The notes under the pieces: model-generated
Told to the model about the DNA's origin: nothing
What the model saw: only the letters and a program-made list of their open reading frames with translations
Databases searched by the model: none
Position numbers and translations under genes: made by a program
Shown: piece after piece, positions 17,946 through 26,419 of the stretch
How positions within the stretch are numbered: the stretch's first letter is position 1
How the letters are laid out: each line of letters opens with the position of its first letter
Assembly: GCA_963795805.1 (NCBI GenBank)
Contig: CAWCIV010000001.1
Location: 62,001-126,000 of the forward strand
From: JALYYC01 sp963795805
GTDB lineage: Bacteria; Chloroflexota; Dormibacteria; CF-121
Length of the DNA stretch: 64,000 nucleotides
Direction of reading: 5' to 3'

Positions 17946-18641
17946 TCAGGCATCAACACCCGAGCCGTCACAGTCCGGCTGATTGCGCGCGACGATGTCC
18001 CGAGTCCCTCGCGTCGCATGGCGCCGGAGCACCAGGAACCGTCCAAACTCCAGCCAGGCAATGCCCACGCCAATTGGAACGATGAGCAACTCCACGGGGA
18101 TAGCCGAAGTAAAGGCTCGCGCCGCCGTGATCGCAGGGACCATGCCGCCCTGGATCAGGAAGATTGAAAACGAGAGGCCGGCCATCGAAAGGCCGGCTGC
18201 CGAGCTCAGGAGAGCCAGCGCGGCCTCATAACGCCGGGGAGCGCCGAAGCGACCGCCAAAACGCCGGCGTGCGATCTCCGCCGCCCCGGCCAGCAGGATA
18301 ACTCCGATGCCAAGCTCAAACGATCGGACGAGGATCGCGGTCAGATGGGTGTGGGGCAAGAGGAGCGTTCGGATGATGGGGGCCAAAGCCCCGGCGTGCG
18401 TGCCGGGGCTCGAGCGCACGAACGCCGCGTAGTCCGCGAGATAGTTTCGATCGGTGAGCTTGTTGAGGCCGCTTAACAGGAACTCGAACCCCAGGACCGC
18501 CTGGATGAGGGCGCCCGCTGCTAGGGCCACATTGCCCGATTGCGGCAAGCGGTTGCGCCTTTGGTCAAGCCGGCGCCCTGCCTCGATGCGCCGCCTCACG
18601 TCAAGCCGGCGGGTTGCTTCAAGCACGAGGGACGGTTGCAT
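17946..18641 (-). CDS. DoxX-like integral membrane protein
   Basis: A 231-residue protein with a basic N-terminus and about five hydrophobic segments (for example ALAAGALIQAVLGFEFLLSG, then LVRSFELGIGVILLAGAAE and LIVPIGVGIAWLEFGRFLVL). The pattern FEFLLSGLNKLTDRNYLADY, a first helix followed by a G-x-x-K motif, is typical of DoxX-type proteins. These proteins have poorly defined redox-related roles in the membrane. Its start overlaps the end of the SDR gene by 23 bases, so it is probably co-translated with it. The three genes from the alpha/beta hydrolase to this one form a likely operon on the minus strand. Confidence 0.65.
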   Translation of the reverse strand: MQPSLVLEATRRLDVRRRIEAGRRLDQRRNRLPQSGNVALAAGALIQAVLGFEFLLSGLNKLTDRNYLADYAAFVRSSPGTHAGALAPIIRTLLLPHTHLTAILVRSFELGIGVILLAGAAEIARRRFGGRFGAPRRYEAALALLSSAAGLSMAGLSFSIFLIQGGMVPAITAARAFTSAIPVELLIVPIGVGIAWLEFGRFLVLRRHATRGTRDIVARNQPDCDGSGVDA

Positions 18642-19481
18642 TTCGTTTTGCCTCCTGGTGTGCGGTTACTTTTTGCATGGTCGTGGACACCCCGCCCAAA
18701 CGACCGATCGCCGGTCCAATGCCCGGGAAAAAGTCGAGCAGTGCCCGCAGCAACCGTCCCGGTCCCGGAAACACAACAAGCTCGACTCGATCGCTCTGCA
18801 CGGCCTTGACGACGGCGCGCGCAACGGCATCTGCCGTTACGGTGCTGTAGGACGGGACTCTCATGTTCATCTCGTCACTGATGCGCTGCCCCTGTCCTGC
18901 GCCACGAACCGCGCCCAGGATGAGGACCGATGCGCTCACGCCTCGCTTGTGATAATCGTTGCGGAGCACCCGCGTAAAGCCGATCAGGCCATCCTTGGCG
19001 GCCGCGTAGGCCTCTGTGTATGGGAAGGCAATCCGCCCAGCCATCGACGAGATGTTCACAATATGGCCACGACCGCGGCGAAGCATTCCCGGCAGGACGG
19101 CATGGGTAAGCGCCAGCGGCGCGACCAGGTTGAGCTGAAGAATCCGCAGGTTCTCCTCGAGCGTCATCGCGTCGAACTCGCGCAGTGGATCCCCGCCGGC
19201 GTTGTTTACCAGCAGGTCGATGCCACCCCATTTCCGCTCTATCGCCGCCACCAGCGCTTGCCGAGCACCAGCCTGGGTCAGGTCGGCCTGCTCGATCGAG
19301 ACGCGGCACCTAGCTTCGCCAGCTCTTCGGCGACGGCCTCAAGATCGGCCGCCGATCGGCCGCTGAGCACGACATTGACGCCGTGCTTGATGAGTTCCCG
19401 GGCGATGTGCGGCCCGATCCCTCGAGATCCTCCAGTCACGAGTGCGGTGCGGCCGGTCGCAAGGGCATTGGACGTAGTCAT
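18619..19481 (-). pseudogene. Short-chain dehydrogenase/reductase with one frameshift
   Basis: A nearly complete SDR split in two frames. The N-terminal part (from ATG 19481) carries the dinucleotide loop TGGSRGIG and ends prematurely after LAKLGAA. The rest, in another frame, has the NNAGG motif, NISSMAG with the catalytic Ser, and YTEAYAAAKDG with the catalytic Tyr and Lys. Loss of one base near 19305 explains the break, and the total length is one base short of a multiple of three. The tail (GPGRLLRALLDFFPGIGPAI) resembles SDRs acting on lipids or steroids. If the indel is a sequencing error, the product is a normal oxidoreductase of about 287 residues. Confidence 0.8.
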
Positions 19482-19486
19482 TTGGG

Positions 19487-20417
19487 TTACTCCTTTTCAA
19501 ATTGGCTGGGCGTTGACGCGACCTTCTGCGTCCACCAGTTACCGATGGCGGCGCTGTATCGATCGGGGTCGTCGTTGAATGGGAAGTGATGGCCGTCGTC
19601 GATCCCGATCGCGGTCACGTCGCGAAAGATCACTCCGAAGCGCCGCTGCCAGCCCATCGAATCGTTCTTGCGCCCGAAGAGTGTCAGGACGGGAACGTCG
19701 GCCGAGCTTGGTCTTGAGCTCGCGCTCAAGCTGGCTCATCAGCGGATCGATCGTGATAACCCGCGCCAATACCTGCTGGGTCGCCCGGCGAAAGGCGCGT
19801 GATCGCCAGGGGCCGAGGAAGGCTTGTCGATCAGCCTTGCTCAGGTGACGGCCGACGCCAAAAGACGTGGCTGTATAGCGGGCGATGGCATTCGTGTTCG
19901 TGTTCAGCGCGCTGACGAGCGGGTTCCGGATCACCCGTAGCATGCGCCGAACCGCCGGATACTCCGCGAGCGGCCACCCAAAGGTATTGCTGATCACGAG
20001 GGCGCGGAATCGTTCCGGACGCATCGTGGCAATCAGAAAGCCGATCGGCCCGCCCACGTCGTGGACGACCATCGTCATGTCCTGAAGGTCGAGGGCGTCG
20101 ATGAAGCCGTCCAGGATCCAGGCGTTGGCGCGCACGCTCTGGTCGTGATCGTCGGCGTCCGGGGATAACCCGCTGCCGGGAAAGTCGAGCGTGAGGCAGC
20201 GGAACTTATTGCGCAAGCGCAGGATCACATCCCGGAACATGAAGGACCACATCCCGGCGCTGACGAACAGTAGCGCTGGGCCGGCGCCCTCATCGATGTA
20301 ATGGATCCGCTTACCGCCGATTTCGAGGAACCGGCTCTGGAAAGGAAAGGCCGGTTGCGGAAGCCAGGCGGGTCGGTCGGGCAGCGTCGTGGTGGCGCGG
20401 TCAATGCTGATTGCCAT
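19487..20417 (-). pseudogene. Alpha/beta hydrolase (haloalkane dehalogenase-like) with one frameshift
   Basis: The start at 20417 (MAISIDRA) is preceded by GGAGGAG. Family features are RIHYIDEGAGPALLFVSAG (oxyanion-hole region), RCLTLDFPGSGLS and the nucleophile region MTMVVHDVGGPIGF, with Asp in the position used by dehalogenase/epoxide hydrolase-type enzymes (V-H-D-x-G-G). Frame is lost near 19712. The other frame gives VPVLTLFGRKNDSMG (acid region) and GHHFPFNDDPDRYS (catalytic His). One extra base in the CTCGGCC stretch explains it, and total length is one over a multiple of three. The hydrolase, the SDR and the DoxX-like gene follow each other closely and may form a small degradative operon. 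Confidence 0.8.
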
Positions 20418-20539
20418 GGAACGGATCTCCTCCAAGTGGTCGAATTTGTGTTCGACCTCAGCATGTGGCCCAGCAACACTTGCGACTTCCCGGGAACTAT
20501 GCAGATCCCCGTAGCGGAAACCGTGTAGCTAGGCGGCCA

Positions 20540-21619
20540 TCAACCCAGGCCGTGCCGGAGGGCGTAGGCCGTCGCATCGGCGCGGCCGCGGGCCTCGATC
20601 TTGCGATAGATGTTGGCCACGTGCCGCTCGATCGTGTGGGCGCTGATCCCGAGGCGGCGGGCGATCTGTGTGTTCGACTCGCCGGCAGCGAGCAGTCGCA
20701 GGACCTCGATCTCCCTCCGGCTGAGTGACGCCGCCGGGAATCCATGACGATCCGAGTCGGGCACGGCCTCCGCATTAGAGCCTGATGTCTCAAGCGGCTC
20801 CACGCCGTCGCAGAAAAAGCCGAGAAGCAACTTGACCATGCCGTCCGTGCCCTCAAGGAGCAGGTGCGGCTGCGCGCCCTCGAGCACGACGAGATGACCG
20901 CGGGGCAGGTCCATCGCCAGCGAGCGAGAGACCTCGATCGGAATCTGGCTGGCCCCTCGGCGGTGGAGCACCAGCGTGTCCGCCGTGACCTTCGGAAGCA
21001 TGTCCGTGACGTCGATGGCGCTGGCAGCCTGAAAGGTGGCCCGCGCGATTTGTGGGGTCACCGCGCCTCGAAACCCTTCTGCGGTGGCGCGCCCAGCCTC
21101 ACCCGCCGACCAGCCCATCCACTGGTGCGCCGCGGTGTCCACGAACAGGTCCCAATCCTGCTCGATCAAGCTCAAGAGGGCCTGGGTCCCGGGGGCGCTC
21201 ATCGCATGCCAGCTCCGGGCGGCCCCGCCGAAGAGGACCATTCGATTTACGCGGTCGGGATGGCGCGCCGCGTACGCCAGCACATGCGGGCACGCGCTGT
21301 ACTGGCCGATCAGCCCGAAGACCTTCAGGCCTGCCTGGTCGACGACGGCCTCGAGATCCGCGACCATCGCCGTGAGGGTGAGGTCGGTGACATCTCTCTG
21401 CGAATGACCAGTCCCCCGCCCGTCGTATTGGACCAAGGTGAGCTGACGCGCCAGCTGCTCATAGGCGCCGCTTAGAAGTGGGTTCTCCCACTCCCCGCGA
21501 AGGTTGCTGAAAGGGACTGAAGGTGCCAGAACCACCGCTGGCCCCTGGCCCGCAACGGTGAACGCCAGGCTCGCGCCGTCATAACTTCGCGCATAACTGA
21601 TTCGAGGCCGGTCGGTCAT
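20540..21619 (-). CDS. Alpha/beta hydrolase-LuxR fusion transcriptional regulator
   Basis: A 359-residue protein. Residues 1-255 form an alpha/beta hydrolase fold (YDGASLAFTVAGQGPAVVLA, then LVQYDGRGTGHS). The nucleophile elbow reads LIGQYSACPHVL, keeping the serine but with Cys-Pro after it rather than the small glycine of G-x-S-x-G. A late histidine lies in GAQPHLLLEG. Residues 290-357 are a LuxR helix-turn-helix (LSRREIEVLRLLAAGESNTQ, then LGISAHTIERHVANIYRKI). In this architecture the hydrolase part is thought to act as a ligand sensor. The start at MTDRP is chosen because homology begins there. It lies upstream of the hydrolase-SDR-DoxX genes and is their most likely regulator (inference). 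Confidence 0.85.
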   Translation of the reverse strand: MTDRPRISYARSYDGASLAFTVAGQGPAVVLAPSVPFSNLRGEWENPLLSGAYEQLARQLTLVQYDGRGTGHSQRDVTDLTLTAMVADLEAVVDQAGLKVFGLIGQYSACPHVLAYAARHPDRVNRMVLFGGAARSWHAMSAPGTQALLSLIEQDWDLFVDTAAHQWMGWSAGEAGRATAEGFRGAVTPQIARATFQAASAIDVTDMLPKVTADTLVLHRRGASQIPIEVSRSLAMDLPRGHLVVLEGAQPHLLLEGTDGMVKLLLGFFCDGVEPLETSGSNAEAVPDSDRHGFPAASLSRREIEVLRLLAAGESNTQIARRLGISAHTIERHVANIYRKIEARGRADATAYALRHGLG

Positions 21620-21807
21620 TCCGATCGAATCTCCAACTGCCGTCGATTTCTCCTTGCCGTAGCGTACGTCCCAAGGACCTGGCCGACCAGTTTCGTATTG
21701 GCACGACCGAGCGTTTGTTCGCTCGGGTGCCATAGGCGGCTAAAACGCATTGAAGAGAGGGTGCCGACGCACCCTCTCCGATTCTCCACAGGAGAGTCCT
21801 TTGCGCC

Positions 21808-23277
21808 TTACGCTGCCTCGGGAACTCCGGCAACCTCGGTGTGTTGCGGACGGCCCTTGATAACGACAACCGCAACGACGAAGGCCACAACCGCGATCAC
21901 GGCCGAGATGGCGAATGCGCTGCGGTACCCGGCCGTGATGGCGTGGTCGATCAGCGCCTGTGTTGGAATGCGAATCACGAGCTGGTTCCTTGTGACAGTG
22001 GCGGCGATCGTTCCCAGGACGGCGATCCCGAGCGAGCCGCCGAGTTGCTGGCCCACGTTTAGTAGCGCGGAGCTCAATCCCGATTCCCGGGGCGAGACCC
22101 CGGCAACCGCGACGATCGTGGTCGACACAAAGATCAGCCCGAGGCCAAAGGAGAGCGCAAGCACTGGACCGAGCACCCCCGAAACATAGCTGGACTGTTC
22201 GCTGACCTGTGACAGGCCGAACAACCCGACGGCTCCGACCAAGGCCCCGAATGACATCAGGGACCGTGGCCCGATCCGGCCAATCAGCCGGGAAGCTGCT
22301 TGCGCGCCGAGGACGACCCCCACCGCGATCGGTAGGAATGCGAGACCTGCCTTGAGCGGGCTGTAGCCAAGGATGTTCTGCATGAACTGGGTCAGGAAAA
22401 ACAGCATTCCCGAAAGGGTGGCACCAATGGCCAGCCGGACTGCATAGGCGCCCGAGCGATTGCGATTGGCAAGGATCCGAAGCGGCATCAACGGCTGCGT
22501 GCTACGGAGTTCAATGATGATGAAGGCCAAAAGCAGCACCACCGCCGTCGCGAGTGATCCGACGGTCAGGGTATTGGTCCATCCGCTGCTCGCGGCGCGA
22601 CTGAGACCATAGACCAGGAGCGCCATGCCAACGGTCACGGTCGCAGCGCCCGGCAGGTCGAGCCGGCCCGGCCGGCCGTGCGTTGCAGCCAGCACCCGCG
22701 GTGCGGCGATGGCAAGCATCACGCCGATCGGCACATTGACGAACAGAACCCAGCGCCAGGAGAAGTAGTTGGTGATCAAGCCCCCGAGGAGCAAGCCGAG
22801 GGCGCCGCCGGCTCCGGAGACGGCCGAGTAGACGCCGAGCGCGCGGTTGCGCCCGCTCCCTTCCGGGAATGTGTCGGCGACCAGCGACAGCGCGGTCGGC
22901 GCGACGATCGCTGCCCCAACGCCCTGCGCAACGCGAGCGATGATCAACCAGGTCGACGTCGTGGCAAAGCCTCCCGCCAGGGAGCCAAGCGTGAACAGTA
23001 GCACGCCAGTGACGAACACGCGCCGCCGTCCGAAGAGGTCCCCGGCGCGACCGCCGAGAAGCAGCAGGCCGCCGAACGCCAGGGCATACCCGTTGAGCAC
23101 CCACTCCAGACCGGTTGGCGTGAAGTGCAGAGCCCGCTGTATCGATGGCAGTGCGATGTTGACGATGGCGGTGTCGAGTACCACCATGAGCTGGGCGATG
23201 GCGATGACAACCAGGGCGAGGCCGAGGTTGCGGGTCTGCGGCGCAGCGCCGCGAACGACCGAAACTGTTGTAGCCAT
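21808..23277 (-). CDS. DHA2-type MFS multidrug exporter (14 TM)
   Basis: A 489-residue EmrB/QacA-type drug:H+ antiporter. Motif D1 appears as LDTAIVNIALPSIQ in helix 1, motif A as GGRAGDLFGRRRVFV, and motif C as GVYSAVSGAGGALGLLLGG. Fourteen hydrophobic segments are visible, including FSWRWVLFVNVPIG. The start is MATTV with GGAGG upstream. It follows the F420-type nitroreductase gene by 16 bases, so the two form an operon. The operon appears to be driven by an ECF41-like promoter in front of the nitroreductase. It probably exports toxic organic compounds. Confidence 0.9.
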   Translation of the reverse strand: MATTVSVVRGAAPQTRNLGLALVVIAIAQLMVVLDTAIVNIALPSIQRALHFTPTGLEWVLNGYALAFGGLLLLGGRAGDLFGRRRVFVTGVLLFTLGSLAGGFATTSTWLIIARVAQGVGAAIVAPTALSLVADTFPEGSGRNRALGVYSAVSGAGGALGLLLGGLITNYFSWRWVLFVNVPIGVMLAIAAPRVLAATHGRPGRLDLPGAATVTVGMALLVYGLSRAASSGWTNTLTVGSLATAVVLLLAFIIIELRSTQPLMPLRILANRNRSGAYAVRLAIGATLSGMLFFLTQFMQNILGYSPLKAGLAFLPIAVGVVLGAQAASRLIGRIGPRSLMSFGALVGAVGLFGLSQVSEQSSYVSGVLGPVLALSFGLGLIFVSTTIVAVAGVSPRESGLSSALLNVGQQLGGSLGIAVLGTIAATVTRNQLVIRIPTQALIDHAITAGYRSAFAISAVIAVVAFVVAVVVIKGRPQHTEVAGVPEAA

Positions 23278-23293
23278 TGGTTTTTCCTCCTTT

Positions 23294-23737
23294 TTACGCG
23301 GCCGGTGATGAATCCGCGATGCGAAGCCGAAGGTATTCATTGATGCCGATGAGGCGGAACTGCAGCCGCTCGTAGCGCGGAAAGGCGGACGCCGCGGTTG
23401 CGTAGTCGATGACCTCGGGCTGGATCAGCGTGTAGTCCTTCCCGAGGTACGTGACGTGACACGCGCCGGCCGTCAGCACGTTCCGATACCACGCCGCATG
23501 CTCGCCGAACGTCCGCGGCATGACGAAAGCGTCGCCCTGCGGGCGCATCCCCAGGGGGGTGGCGTACAGCCGGCCGCTGCGCTGGCCGACGTGGTGCAGG
23601 ACGCCGAGAATGGGCATCCAGCGCCGTCCCGCCATCAGGATGATGACCGGGTTCACAAAGTGGGCGACGGACCGGACGACACGCCGAGTGCGCGGTCCGA
23701 GACGGGTCGTACGGATTGCGTGGTTAGTCGCGACCAT
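23294..23737 (-). CDS. Deazaflavin (F420)-dependent nitroreductase family protein (DUF385)
   Basis: A 147-residue split-beta-barrel protein of the Ddn/FDOR type. The conserved core is ILGVLHHVGQRSGRLYATPL, followed by AFVMPRTFGEHAAWYRNVL, where the GxRSG(R) and W-x-x-N-(L) motifs bind F420. These enzymes use reduced F420 to reduce quinones, nitro compounds or unsaturated lipids. The start at 23737 is preceded by GGAGG. It is divergent from the ECF41 sigma gene and has a matching ECF41-like promoter in the shared intergenic region. This fits the known habit of ECF41 genes sitting beside small oxidoreductases. Confidence 0.85.
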   Translation of the reverse strand: MVATNHAIRTTRLGPRTRRVVRSVAHFVNPVIILMAGRRWMPILGVLHHVGQRSGRLYATPLGMRPQGDAFVMPRTFGEHAAWYRNVLTAGACHVTYLGKDYTLIQPEVIDYATAASAFPRYERLQFRLIGINEYLRLRIADSSPAA

Positions 23738-23779
23738 ATGAAAACCTCCAGAAGTCCGTGGGTTGACTGATACTCCACG

Positions 23780-23806
23780 GACGGGAGTGGGCGCCACAAT
23801 GTGACG
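23780..23806 (-). promoter_or_regulatory. ECF41-like promoter for nitroreductase-MFS operon
   Basis: Read on the minus strand: CGTCACA (23806-23800), a 16-base spacer, then CGTC (23783-23780). This is one mismatch from the TGTCACA...CGTC pattern reported for ECF41 sigma factors. It points toward the nitroreductase start 43 bases downstream. Confidence 0.6.
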
Positions 23807-23817
23807 GTGGGCGCCGA

Positions 23818-23843
23818 TGTCACATTCCGCCCCGAGCCCCGTC
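23818..23843 (+). promoter_or_regulatory. ECF41-like promoter for the sigma factor gene
   Basis: TGTCACA at 23818-23824 and CGTC at 23840-23843 with a 15-base spacer, facing the sigma gene whose ATG is at 23888. The exact -35-like heptamer and the mirrored site on the other strand suggest autoregulation. Confidence 0.6.
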
Positions 23844-23887
23844 CTTGTGTTGATGCAGACCATCTCGTTGACTGGAGGCGAAGGGCG

Positions 23888-24793
23888 ATGATCGATCAGG
23901 AGGTGCGTGTCACCGAGGCGTGGTCAGCACACCACCAATTCCTAGTCGATGTGGCGTATCGACTCCTCGGCAGTTACAGCGAAGCCGAGGACACGGTCCA
24001 GGAGGCTTTCACGAGGCTTCTCCGCACAGACCTCAACCCGATCGAGGACGTGCGAGCCTGGCTCGTCGTCGTCGTGAGCCGACTGTGCCTGGACCAGCTC
24101 CGATCGGCCAGGGTCCGCCGCGAGGCCTACATCGGGCCCTGGTTCCCTGAGCCACTGATCCACTCGGACGACCCTCTTTCCGACCCGGCCGACATCGTGA
24201 CCCTGGATGAGAGCGTGCGCATGGCGCTGCTCATCGTCCTGGAGCGTATGTCCCCCGCCGAGCGCGTCGTCTTCGTTCTGCATGACGTGTTCGACTTCCC
24301 GTTCGAGAAGATCGCGCCCCTTGTGAAGCGGTCACCGGCCGCTTGCCGGCAACTCGCTAGTCGTGCCCGCCGCCGTATCGACGACGAGGCGGCTTCTGCG
24401 CGGTTCAGAATCGATCCACAGGAGCAGCGGCGGGTCGTCGATGCGTTCATCGCGGCGTGTGCTCGGGGCGAGCTGCGCGCGTTGCTCCCGCTACTGGATC
24501 CTTCAGTTATTGGATGGGCGGACGTGGGCGGGACGCTGGCCGCGGTCAGTCAGCCGAACGTCGGCCGCGACCAGGTCGGCCGGCAAGTCATGAAATTCTT
24601 CGGCGCGCCCTCAGGCACAACAATGTCGGCCAGGGAGATCAATGGCGAGCCCGGCATCGTTGCGGTCCGCGAGGGGGCGGTCGCCGCCGTACTTGCGCTT
24701 TGCGTGCGGGATGGCCTGGTCACGCGCGTCTACGCCGTGGCGGATCCACGCAAGCTGGCTCAGGTCAGGCGCGTCCTTGACAACGAGAGGTAG
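23888..24793 (+). CDS. ECF41-family RNA polymerase sigma factor with SnoaL-like C-terminal domain
   Basis: A 301-residue sigma factor. Region 2 (about residues 10-75) contains VAYRLLGSYSEAEDTVQEAF and ARAWLVVVVSRLCLDQL-like text. The linker has the ECF41 hallmark GPWFPEP. Region 4 (about 120-175) has LERMSPAERVVFVLHDVFDF and RSPAACRQLASRARRRI. The last 115 residues form a fused SnoaL/NTF2-like domain with the conserved NGEPGIVA stretch, which in this family replaces a separate anti-sigma factor and modulates activity. The ATG at 23888 is used; an upstream GTG at 23801 would overlap the promoter elements. Divergent promoters match its predicted specificity. Confidence 0.9.
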   Translation: MIDQEVRVTEAWSAHHQFLVDVAYRLLGSYSEAEDTVQEAFTRLLRTDLNPIEDVRAWLVVVVSRLCLDQLRSARVRREAYIGPWFPEPLIHSDDPLSDPADIVTLDESVRMALLIVLERMSPAERVVFVLHDVFDFPFEKIAPLVKRSPAACRQLASRARRRIDDEAASARFRIDPQEQRRVVDAFIAACARGELRALLPLLDPSVIGWADVGGTLAAVSQPNVGRDQVGRQVMKFFGAPSGTTMSAREINGEPGIVAVREGAVAAVLALCVRDGLVTRVYAVADPRKLAQVRRVLDNER

Positions 24794-24874
24794 CCAGTTC
24801 GCATTCCGAACCAATTCATTTGTTCGATTAGTGTCCGAGTCATGCTCACCGGACATGATCACCTGCCGTTGGGC

Positions 24875-25693
24875 TCAGCGTCCGGCCAACGCAGCAACGA
24901 CCGGGGCGAGCGTGTCGGCGGAGCCGGCGCCGAAAACGAAGTACGAGTAGCCGATCTCTTCCCTTCGACGCTGGATCTCCTCGATTGCCGCCGCCGGGTC
25001 AGCGGGAAGTATGCCGAGCGAGCCTATGGCGCGCAATGCGACCGGGTCGGTGTCGGGCGGGCACATGAACGGCGCGACCGCGTCGCCGACAACCGGCACA
25101 TGGAGCGCGAGCTCGACGTCCCGGAGGGCACGGAAGTTACGGGCGAGCTGGGCAATCTCGACGCCAGGGTCATCCGGCATCGCCACGAAGGTAACCGTGT
25201 CCGCCACCTCGGCAGCAAGTGCTTGAGCCTTCGGTCCGCGCACTGCCATCACCACTGGTGTATGCAGCTCGGGCCCGTCGAGCTGTCGTAGCGCCGCGAC
25301 GGTGTCACGTACCTGGGCGAGCCGCTGGCCTTGTGGGACAACGGGCAGGCCGAGTTCGCGGAGCTGGTCCTCGATCCCTGGCCGTCCGGTGCCGATGCCC
25401 ATCTCGAATCGACCCTCGCTGAGCACCGACAGCGAGTGCGCTTCCCACGCAGTGGTCCAAGCAGGGCGTACGGGCGAGGCGTACACCCAGGTGCCGACCC
25501 GTATTTCGGCGAGCTCCGCTGCGAGCGCCAGCGTCGGGCCGGGCGCCGGTTGCCATCCGGGGACGTCGGGCATCAGCAGCGTCGAGTAGCCGCTGTCTGC
25601 GATGCGACGAACCCGATCTCGCCAGGCCCGCAGGTCAGTTGTGAGCGGGCAAACGACCCCGAATCGGAACGGCCTGGTCACGGACTTGGACAC
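24875..25693 (-). CDS. LLM-class F420-dependent oxidoreductase
   Basis: A 272-residue luciferase-like monooxygenase fold protein. The N-terminus FRFGVVCPLTTDLRAWRDRV is typical, followed by GYSTLLMPDVPGWQPAPGPT and VGTWVYASPVRPAWTTAWE. The cofactor region SVLSEGRFEMGIGTGRPG follows. This subfamily uses F420H2 for hydride transfer to unknown substrates. The GTG at 25693 with a purine-rich GGGAAGAGA before it is used as start. A RibD-like reductase gene ends 10 bases upstream on the same strand, implying one transcript. Confidence 0.85.
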   Translation of the reverse strand: MSKSVTRPFRFGVVCPLTTDLRAWRDRVRRIADSGYSTLLMPDVPGWQPAPGPTLALAAELAEIRVGTWVYASPVRPAWTTAWEAHSLSVLSEGRFEMGIGTGRPGIEDQLRELGLPVVPQGQRLAQVRDTVAALRQLDGPELHTPVVMAVRGPKAQALAAEVADTVTFVAMPDDPGVEIAQLARNFRALRDVELALHVPVVGDAVAPFMCPPDTDPVALRAIGSLGILPADPAAAIEEIQRRREEIGYSYFVFGAGSADTLAPVVAALAGR

Positions 25694-25703
25694 TCTCTTC
25701 CCT

Positions 25704-26282
25704 TTATTGCCGAATGGCGCTGCTTGGCGGCGCGGCCAGGATCGTCGGAGCATACTCGAGCAGTTGGATGCGACCGTCGAACGTCCGGCTCTTGATCATG
25801 TCGAGAGCGACGTCGGGATAGCCGTCGTAGATCCGTTCCCGGCCGGTACTTCCGGTGATAACGGGAAAGACAACCACGCGGAAGCGGTCCACGAGGTTGG
25901 CCCTCAGCAGAGAGCGACACAGGGTGAGGCTGCCTATGGTGCGCATCGCCTCGGAGCCTCCGGCCTTCATGTCCCGCACGGCCTCAATCGGGTCTCCCGC
26001 CAGCAGCTGCGTGTTGGCCCAAGCAAGCGGTTCCCTCAAGGTGCTAGAGAAGACGACCTTCGACATGCCCGCCAGGGCCTCGGTCCCTGCCTCGCCCGCT
26101 GCGGCAAATCCTGACATGACGCGGTAAGTGGTTGCGCCCATGAGGACCGTGTAGCTCGCTTCGGGCTGCTCTCCCAACCATGCGAGGTACTCGGGGCCTT
26201 CCAAGCCCCAGAAGCCGGGCCAGCCCTCGGCAGACGCGTAGCCATCAAGCGAGGTGATGAAGTCGACGAGAAGTTCTGGCAT
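25704..26282 (-). CDS. RibD/dihydrofolate reductase-like family protein
   Basis: A 192-residue reductase-like protein. The N-terminus MPELLVDFITSLDGYASAEG has the S-L-D-G-Y signature. YTVLMGATTYRVMSGFA, then KVVFSSTLREPLAW and GSLTLCRSLLRANLVDRFRV follow, and VFPVITGSTGRERIY forms the core strand region. AAGGAG precedes the ATG. It is transcribed just before the LLM-class oxidoreductase, so the two may act in one pathway. The substrate is unknown. Confidence 0.8.
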   Translation of the reverse strand: MPELLVDFITSLDGYASAEGWPGFWGLEGPEYLAWLGEQPEASYTVLMGATTYRVMSGFAAAGEAGTEALAGMSKVVFSSTLREPLAWANTQLLAGDPIEAVRDMKAGGSEAMRTIGSLTLCRSLLRANLVDRFRVVVFPVITGSTGRERIYDGYPDVALDMIKSRTFDGRIQLLEYAPTILAAPPSSAIRQ

Positions 26283-26419
26283 GCTGGTCTCCTTGGAACT
26301 CATCCGGGACAGCGGCGCTCAGCGAACGACGCGATATGCCTCATCAGACTGGCAGAAAGCCCGTAACTCATCGGTGAGAGGCTGGCGCGCTACCAGCGGA
26401 ACTTCGCGACCAGGCGGCG

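Noticed and set aside
18454..19578. 374-codon plus-strand frame
   Set aside because: It is opposite the SDR and DoxX-like genes, whose motifs are convincing.
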